Origin: Parvularcula oceani
GTDB taxonomy: Bacteria; Pseudomonadota; Alphaproteobacteria; Caulobacterales; Parvularculaceae
DNA length: 64,000 nt
NCBI RefSeq assembly: GCF_000733125.1
Contig: NZ_JPHU01000008.1
Span: forward strand, 108,062 to 172,061
Direction of reading: 5' to 3'
Notes under the pieces: model-generated
Told to the model about the DNA's origin: nothing
Seen by the model: only the letters and a program-made list of their open reading frames with translations
The model's database searches: none
Program-made: the position numbers and the translations under genes
In this document: positions 17,295 to 26,397 of the stretch, piece by piece
How positions within the stretch are numbered: the first letter of the stretch is position 1
Layout: each line of letters starts with the position of its first letter

Positions 17295-17335
17295 GAAAGG
17301 CGCCGCCGGGCGATCGGCGGCGCCTTTCTCTTTTT
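17295..17335 (+). terminator. Rho-independent terminator after the TBDR
   Basis: A 13-base-pair stem, GAAAGGCGCCGCC (17295-17307) with GGCGGCGCCTTTC (17316-17328), and an 8-base loop are followed by TCTTTTT. This is the clearest intrinsic terminator in the window and separates the receptor from the cupin gene 25 bases further on. Confidence 0.9.
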
Positions 17336-17359
17336 CAGGCCGAGACGCTAAGGCAGGGA

Positions 17360-18424
17360 ATGGACATGACCGAGACGCTTTCGCCGATCCCGGAGCTTCA
17401 CGGCGTCACGCCGGAGCAGTTCGGAACAGAAGTGCTGCCGCAGGGGAGGCCGGTCGTCATGCGCGGGCTCGTCGGCGACTGGCCGGCGGTCGGCGCCGCC
17501 CGGCAGTCGGCCGCCGCCGCCGCAGGCTATGTGCGCCGCTTCGATGCGGGCCAGCCTGTCGAGACGATCTTCGGCGATCCCGCCATCGAGGGACGCTTCT
17601 TCTACAATGACGAGCTGACCGGCCTCAATTTCGAGCGGAGGCCCGAGCGGATCGGGGCGGCGCTCGACGAGCTCTTGCAGGCGGAGGGGCAGGAGCGCGC
17701 CCGCTCCGTCTATATCCAGTCCGTGCCGACGCCGCAGGCCCTGCCGGGGTTCGCCGAGGAAAACCGGCTGCCCTTCCTGCCGCCATCGGTGCCGCCGCGC
17801 ATCTGGATCGGCAATGCGCTGACCGTGCAGACCCATTTCGACCTGTCGCAGAACGTCGCCTGCGTCGTGGCCGGACGGCGGCGCTTCACGCTCTTCCCGC
17901 CCGATCAGCTTCCCAACCTTTACGCAGGGCCCTTCGAACTCACCCTGGCAGGTCCGCCGATCAGCATGGTCCGCCTCGAGGACCCCGATTATGAGCGCTA
18001 TCCGCGCTTCCGGGAGGCGCTCGGACATGCGCTGACCGCAGAGCTCGGCCCGGGCGACGCGCTGTTCGTACCCTATTTCTGGTGGCACCACGTCCAGTCG
18101 CTCGAGCGCTTCAACATCCTCGTGAACTATTGGTGGAACGAGGCGCAGCCCGGCCTCGGATCGCCCTTCGATGCGCTGCTGCATGCAATCCTCGCCGTGC
18201 GGGACCTCCCGCCTCAGCAGCGCGAGGTCTGGCGCGGCGTCTTCGACCACTACGCCTTCAAGGCGAATGGCGAGCCGGTCGAGCACCTGCCGCAGCAGGC
18301 CCGGGGCGCACTCGGTCCGCATACGGAGCGGGACCGCGCCAGGATCTGGGCCATGCTGGCCAATGCGGTCGGGCGGCAGGCAGCGAGGCGCAACGGTCCG
18401 CCGCAACGGCCGCCGCGCCGCTAA
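17360..18424 (+). CDS. Cupin-8 (JmjC-like) Fe(II)/2-oxoglutarate oxygenase-type protein
   Basis: 354 residues. The metal-binding facial triad of cupin-8/JmjC-like hydroxylases is visible: His159-x-Asp161 in QTHFDLSQN and a distal His at 243 or 244 in PYFWWHHVQS. FTLFPPDQLPNLY is a typical segment after the first two ligands. A hydroxylation reaction using O2 and 2-oxoglutarate is expected; the substrate is unknown. Proteins of this family recur beside TBDRs and halogenase-like genes in alphaproteobacterial and Xanthomonas sugar loci, and the arrangement here is the same. The start at 17360 follows AAGGCAGGGA; an ATG two codons later is equally possible. It converges on the GH115 gene. Confidence 0.88.
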   Translation: MDMTETLSPIPELHGVTPEQFGTEVLPQGRPVVMRGLVGDWPAVGAARQSAAAAAGYVRRFDAGQPVETIFGDPAIEGRFFYNDELTGLNFERRPERIGAALDELLQAEGQERARSVYIQSVPTPQALPGFAEENRLPFLPPSVPPRIWIGNALTVQTHFDLSQNVACVVAGRRRFTLFPPDQLPNLYAGPFELTLAGPPISMVRLEDPDYERYPRFREALGHALTAELGPGDALFVPYFWWHHVQSLERFNILVNYWWNEAQPGLGSPFDALLHAILAVRDLPPQQREVWRGVFDHYAFKANGEPVEHLPQQARGALGPHTERDRARIWAMLANAVGRQAARRNGPPQRPPRR

Positions 18425-18434
18425 GGGGGGAAGC

Positions 18435-21341
18435 TTACCGCCCTTCCGCCAGCTTCTCGCCGCGCATCCGCGTGTCCTCGCAGGACGGGTTGCCGGCAAG
18501 CGGTCCCTCCTTTGCACCGAGATAGAGCGGTGAGGCATCGCCGCGCCTGACGGCGATGCGCTGGAAGACGACATTCGGGTCCATCGCGTAGAGGCGCAGG
18601 ACCTGCCGGCCGGGGTCGATGTCATGCGTCGTCGTCACGCGCACCGCATTGTCCGAGACGGCCTCGTTCCAAGCCGGATCATCGGGTTCGAGATCGAACC
18701 GCGCGATCTGCGGCGCCTCGTCGCCGAGCGAGACCGCATAGGCGAGGCCGTCCTGCCCTCTCACATCGAGCGAGGGCGACAAGGTCGCCTCCACCGTCAC
18801 CTCGCCGCCTTGGAAGGCGGTGACGAGATAGTCGAGGCGCGGCCCCGCACCGGGCTCGGCTGCGTCCGCCGTGGGCGGCGTGACGGTCAGGGCGGAGCCG
18901 GTCCGGCCGAGATTGGGGATTTCGCGCCATGTGAGGGCGTCCCCGTCCATGCGGCAGGCCGCGCTGGTCGCCTCCATCGCGACCTCGCCGCCGATGAGGA
19001 CGAAGCCGGCCGCGTCCTGCGCATTCTCGGGCTTCATCACCCGCGTCATCACCGTCGCCGCCTCGCCGCCGGGGCCGGAGACGGTGATCGGGACCTCATG
19101 CTCTCCGACCGGCACCGCATCCCAGTCCGCCGTCACGGTCAGCGTTCGCGCCAGCGCCTTTCCCTTGCGCGGGCTGACGGTCAGCCAGGGCGCGCCGGCT
19201 TCCGCGTGGAAGCGCACCGGCTTCTGTCCGCGGCTGAAAATCTCGATTTCGCGCGCCTGCTGCGAGAAGACATCCATGGGCGGCAGGGCGAGCGCCGCCT
19301 CGGCGCCCTGCTGCGCGGCCACGCCCAGGCTCGCCGCGCGCGGCACGTCGAGCCGCGTCACCTCCGGCATCGCCTGTTCGTCAGGCTGCTGCCAATAGGT
19401 GTAGCCGATATGCGTCTGCGACATCATGTGGTTCCACTTGCCGCCCGCGACCTCCTCGTGGAACAGGCGCGTCAGCTCCGCATCGCGCGCGAAGGCCGCT
19501 TCCGCCGCATCGGCCATGGCATTGGCCTGCGGCCGCCCCTGCTTCGCATAGAGACGGTTCAGCGCGACCGCGCGATAGAGGTCGTGGAGGTTCGCGCTCG
19601 CTTGGATCGGGAACCAGACGAGTTGCACGAAGGCGTCGTCGTAGCGCGGCGCCAGATCCTCGCGCAGGGCATCGGCGCGCTCTGCCAGCTCCTGATAGGC
19701 ATCCGCCACGCGGTCCCATTCGCCCGAGGCGGCATCATAGGTGTCCGCATCGAGGAGTTCGGGCTTCCGGCGGGAATTGTATTTCGTATAGGTCTCGAGG
19801 AGCGAGCCTATCTCTTCGGCATGCGTCTCTCCGAACTGTTCCGCGGCCCAGTCGCGCGCATAGCCGTCAACGCGCTCGAGGGTCATCGCTTCGGGGTCCC
19901 AGGCCTGCTCGAGGAAGAAGTCGATCGGGAATTCCATCGGCTTGAGGTCGCCGACATTGACGATCCAGAGCCGGTCCGCCCCGTACTCGTAGGCGGTGTT
20001 CATCTGCTCCCAGGCGCGCTCGATCTGGGTCGTGTTGATCCACTTGTAGTTCCGCGGACCGCCGACATAGTCGAAATGATAGTAGACGCCGTACCCGCCG
20101 GGACGCTCCGCCCCGGGCTCGGGCAGGCGCCGCAGATTGCCCCAATTGTCGTCGGCGAAGAGGAGGGTGACGTCGTCCGGCACCTCCATCCCCTGGTCGT
20201 AATAGTCCTGCACCTCCTTGTAGAGCGCCCAGACCTGCGGCTGCTCTTCGGCCGGCTCGCCAGTGACGTCCTCGATGATTCCGCGCTGATCCGCGACGAT
20301 GCGCTCTAGGAGGTCGATGGCCGTGCCTTCGGTCATCGCTTCGTCGCCATCGCCCCGCATGCCGACGGTGACGAGGGTCTCGCCATCGCCCATGCGCTCG
20401 ATCCCCTCGCGCCAGAAGGCGCGGAGGGTCTTGGCGTTGGTGTCGTAGTTCCAGTCGCCCTCGCCATAGCGGTCCCATTCGATATGGGCGCGCATCATCG
20501 GCTCGTGGTGCGACGTGCCGAGGACGATGCCCATTTCGTCGGCGAGCTGCGCATTGCGCGGATCGTCGTCATAGAGCGCTTTCCCCCACATGGCCGGCCA
20601 GAGGTAATTGCCCTGCAGGCGGAGGATCAGGTCGTAGACGTGCTCGTAGAAATCCGCGTTGAACCCGCCGAACGTGTCATTGGCGAAGCCGAACAAAGCC
20701 GGGTTCTCGTCATTGAGGAAGATGCCCCGATATTTGACTTTGGGCGCGTCGACCCGCCGGCCGGGCGCGACGTGAAGCGCTTCGTGACGCTTGGCGGGGA
20801 CATCGGCCCACCAATGCCAAGGCGACATGCCGGCCCGGTCGAGGAGGTCGTAGACGCCGTAGATCGTGCCCCGCTCATCGGCCCCGGCAATGACCAGCGC
20901 GCGTTCGACACCGGGCAGGGGGTTCTCGACCACCGCCTGGACATAGGCTTCCCATTGGCCGGCTATTCCGGCCGTGTCGAGCTTGCCCTCATCGACCAGT
21001 TTTCGGATCAGGTCCGACCTGTCGAGCGAGCCCACGAGGACGGGTAGTCCCTCCCGCGGCAGCTCGCCGAGGGTGAGGGAGGCGGGGGCGCCGCCGATCT
21101 CGCCGAGATCGTCCGCCAGGTTCCGCAGGGCGCGCAGGACGCCGTCATGCTCGTCCTCGGCGGCATAGACCGGAGCGGGCTGGCCGTCCGCGATCAGGGG
21201 AAAGCCGCCTTCGCCCGCAGCCTCGCAAAGCGCGGTGGGCGCCGAGCAGCCCTGTTGCGCAGAGGCGATCGCGAGGGGCGCGGCGGAGACGCCCACCGCG
21301 AGTAGGGCGGCGAGGGCGGAACGGCTCATCGGCTTGGGCAT
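18435..21341 (-). CDS. GH115 xylan alpha-1,2-glucuronidase
   Basis: 968 residues, as usual for GH115 with its C-terminal beta-sandwich. The signal peptide is MPKPMSRSALAALLAVGVSA, ending near AIASAQQ. Core GH115 segments are visible: GTIYGVYDLLDRAGMSPWHWW, YRGIFLNDENPALFGFA, GNYLWPAMWGKALYDDDP and GTSHHEPMMRAH. A C-terminal Ig-like/GH115_C region starts near residue 680. The enzyme removes (4-O-methyl)-glucuronic acid side chains from xylan, working with the GH10 and GH43 enzymes. It lies 47 bases after tal on the same strand, so the two are probably one operon from the LacI-type operator at 22087. No rightward promoter is needed, as it converges on the cupin gene. Confidence 0.95.
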   Translation of the reverse strand: MPKPMSRSALAALLAVGVSAAPLAIASAQQGCSAPTALCEAAGEGGFPLIADGQPAPVYAAEDEHDGVLRALRNLADDLGEIGGAPASLTLGELPREGLPVLVGSLDRSDLIRKLVDEGKLDTAGIAGQWEAYVQAVVENPLPGVERALVIAGADERGTIYGVYDLLDRAGMSPWHWWADVPAKRHEALHVAPGRRVDAPKVKYRGIFLNDENPALFGFANDTFGGFNADFYEHVYDLILRLQGNYLWPAMWGKALYDDDPRNAQLADEMGIVLGTSHHEPMMRAHIEWDRYGEGDWNYDTNAKTLRAFWREGIERMGDGETLVTVGMRGDGDEAMTEGTAIDLLERIVADQRGIIEDVTGEPAEEQPQVWALYKEVQDYYDQGMEVPDDVTLLFADDNWGNLRRLPEPGAERPGGYGVYYHFDYVGGPRNYKWINTTQIERAWEQMNTAYEYGADRLWIVNVGDLKPMEFPIDFFLEQAWDPEAMTLERVDGYARDWAAEQFGETHAEEIGSLLETYTKYNSRRKPELLDADTYDAASGEWDRVADAYQELAERADALREDLAPRYDDAFVQLVWFPIQASANLHDLYRAVALNRLYAKQGRPQANAMADAAEAAFARDAELTRLFHEEVAGGKWNHMMSQTHIGYTYWQQPDEQAMPEVTRLDVPRAASLGVAAQQGAEAALALPPMDVFSQQAREIEIFSRGQKPVRFHAEAGAPWLTVSPRKGKALARTLTVTADWDAVPVGEHEVPITVSGPGGEAATVMTRVMKPENAQDAAGFVLIGGEVAMEATSAACRMDGDALTWREIPNLGRTGSALTVTPPTADAAEPGAGPRLDYLVTAFQGGEVTVEATLSPSLDVRGQDGLAYAVSLGDEAPQIARFDLEPDDPAWNEAVSDNAVRVTTTHDIDPGRQVLRLYAMDPNVVFQRIAVRRGDASPLYLGAKEGPLAGNPSCEDTRMRGEKLAEGR

Positions 21342-21388
21342 GGGTGTCCTCCGAGGTCGGATGAAAGAAGAGGGGCTGCGCCTCTTCC

Positions 21389-22042
21389 TCAGAGGATGCT
21401 CTGTCCTGTCCCCTTCCAGTCCTTGACGAAGTCGTCGAGGCCCTTGTCGGTGAGGGGGTGCTTGATCAGCTGTGAGAACACCTTGGGCGGGATGGTAGCG
21501 ACGTCGGCGCCTGCGAGCGCGGCTTCCTTGACGTGGACCGGGCCGCGGATCGAGGCGGCGAGCACCTGCGTCTCGTAGCCGTGCTGGTCGTAGAGGATGC
21601 GGATCTCCTCGATCAGCTCCATGCCGTTCATGCCGAGATCGTCGAGCCGGCCGATGAAGGGCGAGATGTAGGTCGCCCCCGCCTTGGCCGCGAGCCAGGC
21701 CTGCGCCGCGGTGAAGCAGAGCGTCACATTGGTGTCGATGCCGTCCTCGGTCAGCTCGCGGCAGGCCGAGAGCCCCTCGAAGGTGAGCGGCAGCTTGACC
21801 ACCACGTTCGAGGCGATGTCCGAGAGGATGCGCCCCTCCTTGACCATCACTTCCGCCTCGGTCGAGGCGACCTCCGCGGAGACAGGACCGTCGGTCATCT
21901 CGCAGATCTCCGCCACCACCTCCTTGAAGTCGCGGCCCGACTTGGCGATCAGCGAGGGGTTCGTCGTCACCCCGTCGATCAACCCCGTCGCGAACGCGCT
22001 CTTCAGCTCGCCCGTCTCCGCCGTGTCGAGAAAGATTTTCAT
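21389..22042 (-). CDS. tal: Transaldolase (small, MipB/TalC type)
   Basis: 217 residues from [14 protein letters not shown] at 22042, with GGGAGAC upstream; a start at 22084 would add 14 unlike residues. The Schiff-base lysine is K83 in [16 protein letters not shown] and [12 protein letters not shown] are class signatures. Glu57 in SAEVAST favours transaldolase over fructose-6-phosphate aldolase, which carries Gln there; that assignment is moderate. The enzyme joins xylulose 5-phosphate metabolism to glycolysis. It is the first gene of a unit with GH115 and has a LacI-type palindrome 45 bases upstream, so central pentose metabolism appears to be induced with xylan breakdown. Confidence 0.88.
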   Translation of the reverse strand: MKIFLDTAETGELKSAFATGLIDGVTTNPSLIAKSGRDFKEVVAEICEMTDGPVSAEVASTEAEVMVKEGRILSDIASNVVVKLPLTFEGLSACRELTEDGIDTNVTLCFTAAQAWLAAKAGATYISPFIGRLDDLGMNGMELIEEIRILYDQHGYETQVLAASIRGPVHVKEAALAGADVATIPPKVFSQLIKHPLTDKGLDDFVKDWKGTGQSIL

Positions 22043-22086
22043 GGCCGTGTCTCCCGGTTCGTTTCCTCGCCGGAAGACAAGCATGA

Positions 22087-22100
22087 TGTTACCGCTAACA
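22087..22100. promoter_or_regulatory. LacI-type operator upstream of tal-GH115
   Basis: TGTTACCGCTAACA has perfect 5-base arms (TGTTA/TAACA) around CCGC. It lies 45 bases before the tal start and matches the palindrome class found between GH10 and GH43. It predicts repression of tal and GH115 by the same LacI-family regulator. Confidence 0.78.
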
Positions 22101-22132
22101 CCATAGGCGCGGCTGTAAGGTTCGCCGGGCGG

Positions 22133-23011
22133 CTATCCCATATGCCCGGCGCGGAAATCATCCACTGCCTGCTGGAGTTCGGCGCGCGTATTCATCACGA
22201 AGGGGCCGTAGCGGGCGACCGGCTCTTCGATCGGACGGCCCGCGACGAGAAGGAAGCGCGCGCCTTCGGGACCCGCTTCGAGGGCGACGTGCCCTTCCCG
22301 CGACAGGACGCCGAGATTCGGCGCCGCCACAGCCACTTCGCGATCCCCGCCCTGGCTGCGCACTTCGCCGCCATAGACCGCGACGAAGGCGTTGTGCCCC
22401 TCCGGCAGGCTTTCGGCGAAGCTCGCGCCCGGCTCCAGCCGCACATCGAACAGGCGCACATCCGTTTCGGGCGCGGCGCTCCTCGCGGGGCCTCGCGTGC
22501 TACCTGACGTCTCGCCCGCGATCACGCGCACAGCGGCGCCCTCGCGGGTCTCGACAGGAATGTCGTCCTCGGGGATGTCCTGCCAGCCGGGCTCGGTCAT
22601 CTTCCTGGCGGCGGGCAGGTTCAGCCAGAGCTGGAAGCCCCACATCAGGCCGTCTTCCTGCTCGGGGATCTCGGAATGGACGAGGCCGCTGCCGGCCGTC
22701 ATCCACTGCACGCCGCCGGGGCCGACGACGCCGCTATTGCCGCGGCTGTCCCCGTGCCGCATGCGGCCATCGAGCATGACGGTGACGGTCTCGAAGCCCC
22801 GGTGAGGGTGGTTCGGGAACCCGGCGATATAGTCGTCCGCATCGTCGGACCGGAACTGGTCGAGCATCAGGAAGGGGTCGAGATCGGGCAGGCCCTGATG
22901 CCCCATCATGCGGGTCAGCTTGACCCCGGCGCCGTCCGAAGTCGGCATGCCCTGGCTGATCTTGACGATGCGGCGGCTCTTGCCGGCGGCGGATTGCGGT
23001 GTGCTGGACAT
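22133..23011 (-). CDS. Pirin-family protein (quercetinase-type cupin)
   Basis: 292 residues. The N-terminal cupin contains the pirin metal ligands: H68 and H70 in PNHPHRGFETVT, and H112 and E114 in LVHSEIP. A C-terminal pirin domain follows, ending with FRAGHMG. Pirins are iron-binding cupins; some bacterial members oxidise flavonols, others regulate metabolic enzymes, so the role here is open. It lies 45 bases downstream of the flavin monooxygenase on the same strand and could be co-transcribed with it. That would suit aromatic-compound oxidation. Confidence 0.9.
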   Translation of the reverse strand: MSSTPQSAAGKSRRIVKISQGMPTSDGAGVKLTRMMGHQGLPDLDPFLMLDQFRSDDADDYIAGFPNHPHRGFETVTVMLDGRMRHGDSRGNSGVVGPGGVQWMTAGSGLVHSEIPEQEDGLMWGFQLWLNLPAARKMTEPGWQDIPEDDIPVETREGAAVRVIAGETSGSTRGPARSAAPETDVRLFDVRLEPGASFAESLPEGHNAFVAVYGGEVRSQGGDREVAVAAPNLGVLSREGHVALEAGPEGARFLLVAGRPIEEPVARYGPFVMNTRAELQQAVDDFRAGHMG

Positions 23012-23056
23012 GGCCTTGGCTCCCCTTGGCTGGACAGGGATTGTTCGGGATCAGAG

Positions 23057-24280
23057 CTAAGATTGCGGCGCAGAATGTAAACGCTGCCCCGCCGCAAAGC
23101 TGTCTTGCGTCACGTCATGGGCCCAGATGCGGTCGAGGCGCCGCGCCACGAGGGCAGGGGCCATGCCGCCCGCGCGCAGGACCACACGATTGAGGCGCCC
23201 CTTCAGCCCGGCTTGACGATGGAAGCTGCGCGCATTCGCGTGCGAGACTCGCTGAAGACGCGCGGTGCGGGGACGGCGCTGCGCGGCATAGCGGGAGAGG
23301 CCGGAGGCAATGTCGTCGCCTCGGCTCAGGCTCTCCGCCAGCACCCAGGCGTCCTCGATCGCCATGGCCGCGCCCTGCGCCATGAAGGGCGGCATGGGGT
23401 GGGCGGCGTCGCCGAGCAGCGCCACCCGGTCCTCGGTCCAGCGGTCGAGCGGCGTATGATCGAACAGCCCCCAGACGAAGGGCGCCTCGCAGAGGGTGAG
23501 GAGGCGCGTCAGCCGCTCGTCCCAACCCTCGAAGGCGGCACGGAGCGCGGCCGGATCGCCGGGCCTGTGCCAGCTTTCCTCCGTCCACTCGCCTCTTTCC
23601 TCGATCGCCACGACATTGATCAGCGCGCCGCCGCGCAGGTAATAGGTCACGAGATGGCGGCCCTCGCCGATCCAGCTCGTCGCGTCGGGGGGAATCGCGC
23701 CTTCCGGCAGGCGGTCCGCCGGAACCGTCGCGCGCCAGGCGATATGGCCGGTGAAGCGCGGGGCCGACGGACCGAGCATCGCCTGGCGCAGGGGCGAGCG
23801 CAGGCCGTCCGCGCCGATCAGCGCGTCCGCTTTCAGACGCGCCCCGTCCGCCGTTTCGGCGAGGACGTCCGCCTCGTCCTGCGCATAGTCCGTGATCTCG
23901 GTTCCGAGCAGGATCTCCGCGCCTGCCGCCTCTGCGGCCTGCGCCAGCGCCGCGTGCAGGTCGGCGCGGTGGATGTGCAGATAGGGGGCGCCGAGGCGGC
24001 TGCGGCAACGGTCTTTCAGCGGGACGGAGACGAGCGGCTTTCCGCTGCGTCCGTCGCGGATCACCGCTGCTTCCGGCTCAAAGGCGGCGCGCTCGATCGC
24101 GGGCTCAACACCGAGATCGCGCAGGACGTGCATGGCGTTGGGGCTGAGCTGGATGCCCGCGCCCACCTCGGTGAGGCTTTCCGTGCGTTCCGCGACCCTC
24201 ACGCAATGGCCGCGCCGGGCGAGGGCCAGCGCCGCGCAGAGGCCGCCGAGCCCGGCGCCGGAGATCAGGATATTGGCCAT
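23057..24280 (-). CDS. FAD-dependent aromatic-ring monooxygenase (salicylate/3-hydroxybenzoate hydroxylase type)
   Basis: 407 residues from MANILISGAGLGGLCAALAL at 24280, after GGGAGGGGG. Class A flavoprotein monooxygenase features are the N-terminal GAGLGGL dinucleotide fold, the central segment ALIGADGLRSPLRQ (the DG motif), and the second FAD motif RVALLGDAAHPMPPFMAQG near residue 290. These enzymes hydroxylate aromatic rings using NAD(P)H and O2. QLSPNAMHVLRDLGV is typical of the salicylate/6-hydroxynicotinate branch. It is divergent from the ferredoxin reductase by 46 bases and upstream of the pirin. The true substrate cannot be read from sequence. Confidence 0.88.
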   Translation of the reverse strand: MANILISGAGLGGLCAALALARRGHCVRVAERTESLTEVGAGIQLSPNAMHVLRDLGVEPAIERAAFEPEAAVIRDGRSGKPLVSVPLKDRCRSRLGAPYLHIHRADLHAALAQAAEAAGAEILLGTEITDYAQDEADVLAETADGARLKADALIGADGLRSPLRQAMLGPSAPRFTGHIAWRATVPADRLPEGAIPPDATSWIGEGRHLVTYYLRGGALINVVAIEERGEWTEESWHRPGDPAALRAAFEGWDERLTRLLTLCEAPFVWGLFDHTPLDRWTEDRVALLGDAAHPMPPFMAQGAAMAIEDAWVLAESLSRGDDIASGLSRYAAQRRPRTARLQRVSHANARSFHRQAGLKGRLNRVVLRAGGMAPALVARRLDRIWAHDVTQDSFAAGQRLHSAPQS

Positions 24281-24326
24281 CGCCCCCTCCCTAGCATAGG
24301 AGCGCGAGAAAGGCTGAGGAGGTTCC

Positions 24327-25547
24327 ATGGCGGATCTGGTGATCATCGGCGGCGGGCATGCGGCGGGGCAGGCCTGCGCCAGCCTGCGCGCGGGCGGCTG
24401 GTCCGGAGCCATCATCGTGGTTGGGGAGGAGCCTTATCCCCCCTATCAGCGCCCGCCTCTGTCCAAGGCCTATCTGCGCGGCGAACTGCCCGCCGAGCGC
24501 CTCCTTTTCCGGCCCGAGAGCTTCTACACGGATCATGACGTCACCCTGCGCCTTGGCGAGCGGGCGCTTCGGATCGACCGGGCAGCAAGGCGGGTCGAGA
24601 CGGATCGCGGCAGCCTGCCTTACGACGCGCTGCTTCTGGCGACCGGTGCGCGGCCCCGGCCGCTGACCTGCGCGGGCGCCGATCTCGGCGGGGTCTTCGG
24701 CCTGCGCAGCATCGCCGATGTCGATGCGATCAAGCAGCGCTTCGACAGCGCGCAGCATCTCGTCATCATCGGCGCGGGCTATATCGGCCTCGAAGTGGCG
24801 GCGGTGGCCAAGCGCCGCGGGCTGAACGTCACTGTCCTCGAAGCGCAGGACCGGGTCATGTCCCGCGTGACGAGCCCGCTCGTCTCGGACTTCTTCACTA
24901 GGGTCCATCGCGAAGAGGGCGTGGATCTGCGCCTCGACGCGCAAGCCGAAGCAATCGAAGGGGAGGGCGCTGTCGAGGCTGTGCGCCTCGCGGACGGAAC
25001 GCGGGTTCCCGCCGATCTCGTGGTCTACGGCATCGGCGTTCTGCCCAATCAGGGGATCGCGGCCGAGGCGGGGCTGGCGACGGATAACGGCATCCTCGTC
25101 GACGAGAACGCGTGCACGGAGGACCCGGCGGTCTATGCCGTGGGCGACTGCACGAACCATCCCAACCCGCTGCTCGACCGCCGCCTGCGGCTCGAATCCG
25201 TTCACAATGCGCTGGAGCAGGCCAAGACGGCCGCTGCCGCGCTGTGCGGCAGCCCGAAGCCTTATGCGCAGATCCCGTGGTTCTGGTCGGACCAGTACGA
25301 GCTGAAGCTCCAGACGGTCGGCCTTCAGGACGGGTACGATGCGACTGTGGTGCGCGGCGCGCCCGAAGCGCGCAGCTTCGCGGTCTTCTACCTCGCGAAG
25401 GATAGTCTGATCGCGGTCGATGCCGTGAACGAGCCCGCGGCCTTCATGGCGGCGAAGAAGCTCGTCGGGCGCAGGGTCGAGCGGCACCTGCTCGAAGACC
25501 CAGAGACCTCTCTGCGCGACCTGGCTCTGGCCGCGCAGAGAGGCTGA
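24327..25547 (+). CDS. FAD-dependent ferredoxin/rhodocoxin reductase
   Basis: 406 residues, a standard length. Two Rossmann motifs are present: FAD at VIIGGGHAAGQACASLR (residue 5 on) and NAD(P)H at LVIIGAGYIGLEVAAVA (about 150). PPYQRPPLSKAYL and YAVGDCTNHPNPLL are typical of putidaredoxin/rhodocoxin reductases. The protein passes electrons from NADH to a [2Fe-2S] ferredoxin that serves a cytochrome P450 or ring-hydroxylating oxygenase; neither partner is in this window. It is divergent from the monooxygenase and convergent with the SDR gene 6 bases away. Confidence 0.92.
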   Translation: MADLVIIGGGHAAGQACASLRAGGWSGAIIVVGEEPYPPYQRPPLSKAYLRGELPAERLLFRPESFYTDHDVTLRLGERALRIDRAARRVETDRGSLPYDALLLATGARPRPLTCAGADLGGVFGLRSIADVDAIKQRFDSAQHLVIIGAGYIGLEVAAVAKRRGLNVTVLEAQDRVMSRVTSPLVSDFFTRVHREEGVDLRLDAQAEAIEGEGAVEAVRLADGTRVPADLVVYGIGVLPNQGIAAEAGLATDNGILVDENACTEDPAVYAVGDCTNHPNPLLDRRLRLESVHNALEQAKTAAAALCGSPKPYAQIPWFWSDQYELKLQTVGLQDGYDATVVRGAPEARSFAVFYLAKDSLIAVDAVNEPAAFMAAKKLVGRRVERHLLEDPETSLRDLALAAQRG

Positions 25548-25553
25548 GGCGCG

Positions 25554-26324
25554 TCAGCGCGGCTGCATGCGGATGCCGCCGTCCACGCGGATGCTCTCGC
25601 CGTTGACGTAGTCGGTCTCGACGATCCACTGCGCGGTCCGCGCAATTTCGTCGGGTTTGCCGAGGCGGCGGGGGTTGAGGACGGTGGCGGACAGGGCGTC
25701 CACCACCTTCTGCTCCATCGCATCGAAGAGCGGGGTATGGATCAGGCCCGGCACGATGGTGTTGCAGCGAATCCCCGCCTGGGCGAGGTCGCGCGCGATG
25801 GGCAGGGTCATGCCGACGATCCCGCCCTTGGAGGCTGAATAAGCGGCCTGCCCCATCTGGCCCTCATAGGCGGCGACGGAGGCGGTGTTGACGATCACGC
25901 CGCGCTGGCCGTCCTCGGTGACGGGGTCCTGTCCCGACATGACCTCGGCGCAGAGGCGCAGCACGTTGAAGGTGCCGACGAGATTGATGTCGATCACCCG
26001 GCGGAAGCTGTCGAGCGCATGCGGGCCGTTCTTGCCCACCGTCTTCTCGCCGATGGCGATGCCGGCGAAGTTCATGCAGATATGGATGGCGCCGAAATCG
26101 CTCACCACCGACTTCACCGCCGCCGCGACGTCGTCTTCCTTGGTGACGTCGACGCGGTAGTAGCGTGCATTGTCGCCGATCTCGCCCGCGACCGTCTCGC
26201 CCTTCTCGTCGTCGCGGTCGAATATCGCGACCTTGGCCCCGAGTTCGGCGAAGCGGCGGGCGTTGGCCTCGCCGATGCCGGATGCGCCGCCAGTGACGAC
26301 GGCGACCTTGTCCTGGATATCCAT
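25554..26324 (-). CDS. SDR oxidoreductase, 3-hydroxyacyl-CoA dehydrogenase type 2-like
   Basis: 256 residues. The NAD motif is TGGASGIGEANA; the catalytic Tyr-x3-Lys is in AAYSASKGG. The usual NNAG is NFAG here, and the C-terminal VDGGIRMQPR closes the fold. The GVIVNTASVAAYEGQMGQAAYS segment is characteristic of the HSD17B10-like branch that oxidises 3-hydroxyacyl-CoA, including branched-chain ones. It lies 73 bases downstream of an acyl-CoA dehydrogenase gene on the same strand, which supports a beta-oxidation role. Exact substrate is inferred, not shown. Confidence 0.88.
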   Translation of the reverse strand: MDIQDKVAVVTGGASGIGEANARRFAELGAKVAIFDRDDEKGETVAGEIGDNARYYRVDVTKEDDVAAAVKSVVSDFGAIHICMNFAGIAIGEKTVGKNGPHALDSFRRVIDINLVGTFNVLRLCAEVMSGQDPVTEDGQRGVIVNTASVAAYEGQMGQAAYSASKGGIVGMTLPIARDLAQAGIRCNTIVPGLIHTPLFDAMEQKVVDALSATVLNPRRLGKPDEIARTAQWIVETDYVNGESIRVDGGIRMQPR

Positions 26325-26397
26325 GAAGCGGCTTCCTTCCCTTGGTGTTCTATGAAGCGGCGATAGCGCCCGCAGCGCCGCGGGTCACCGCCGAGGA

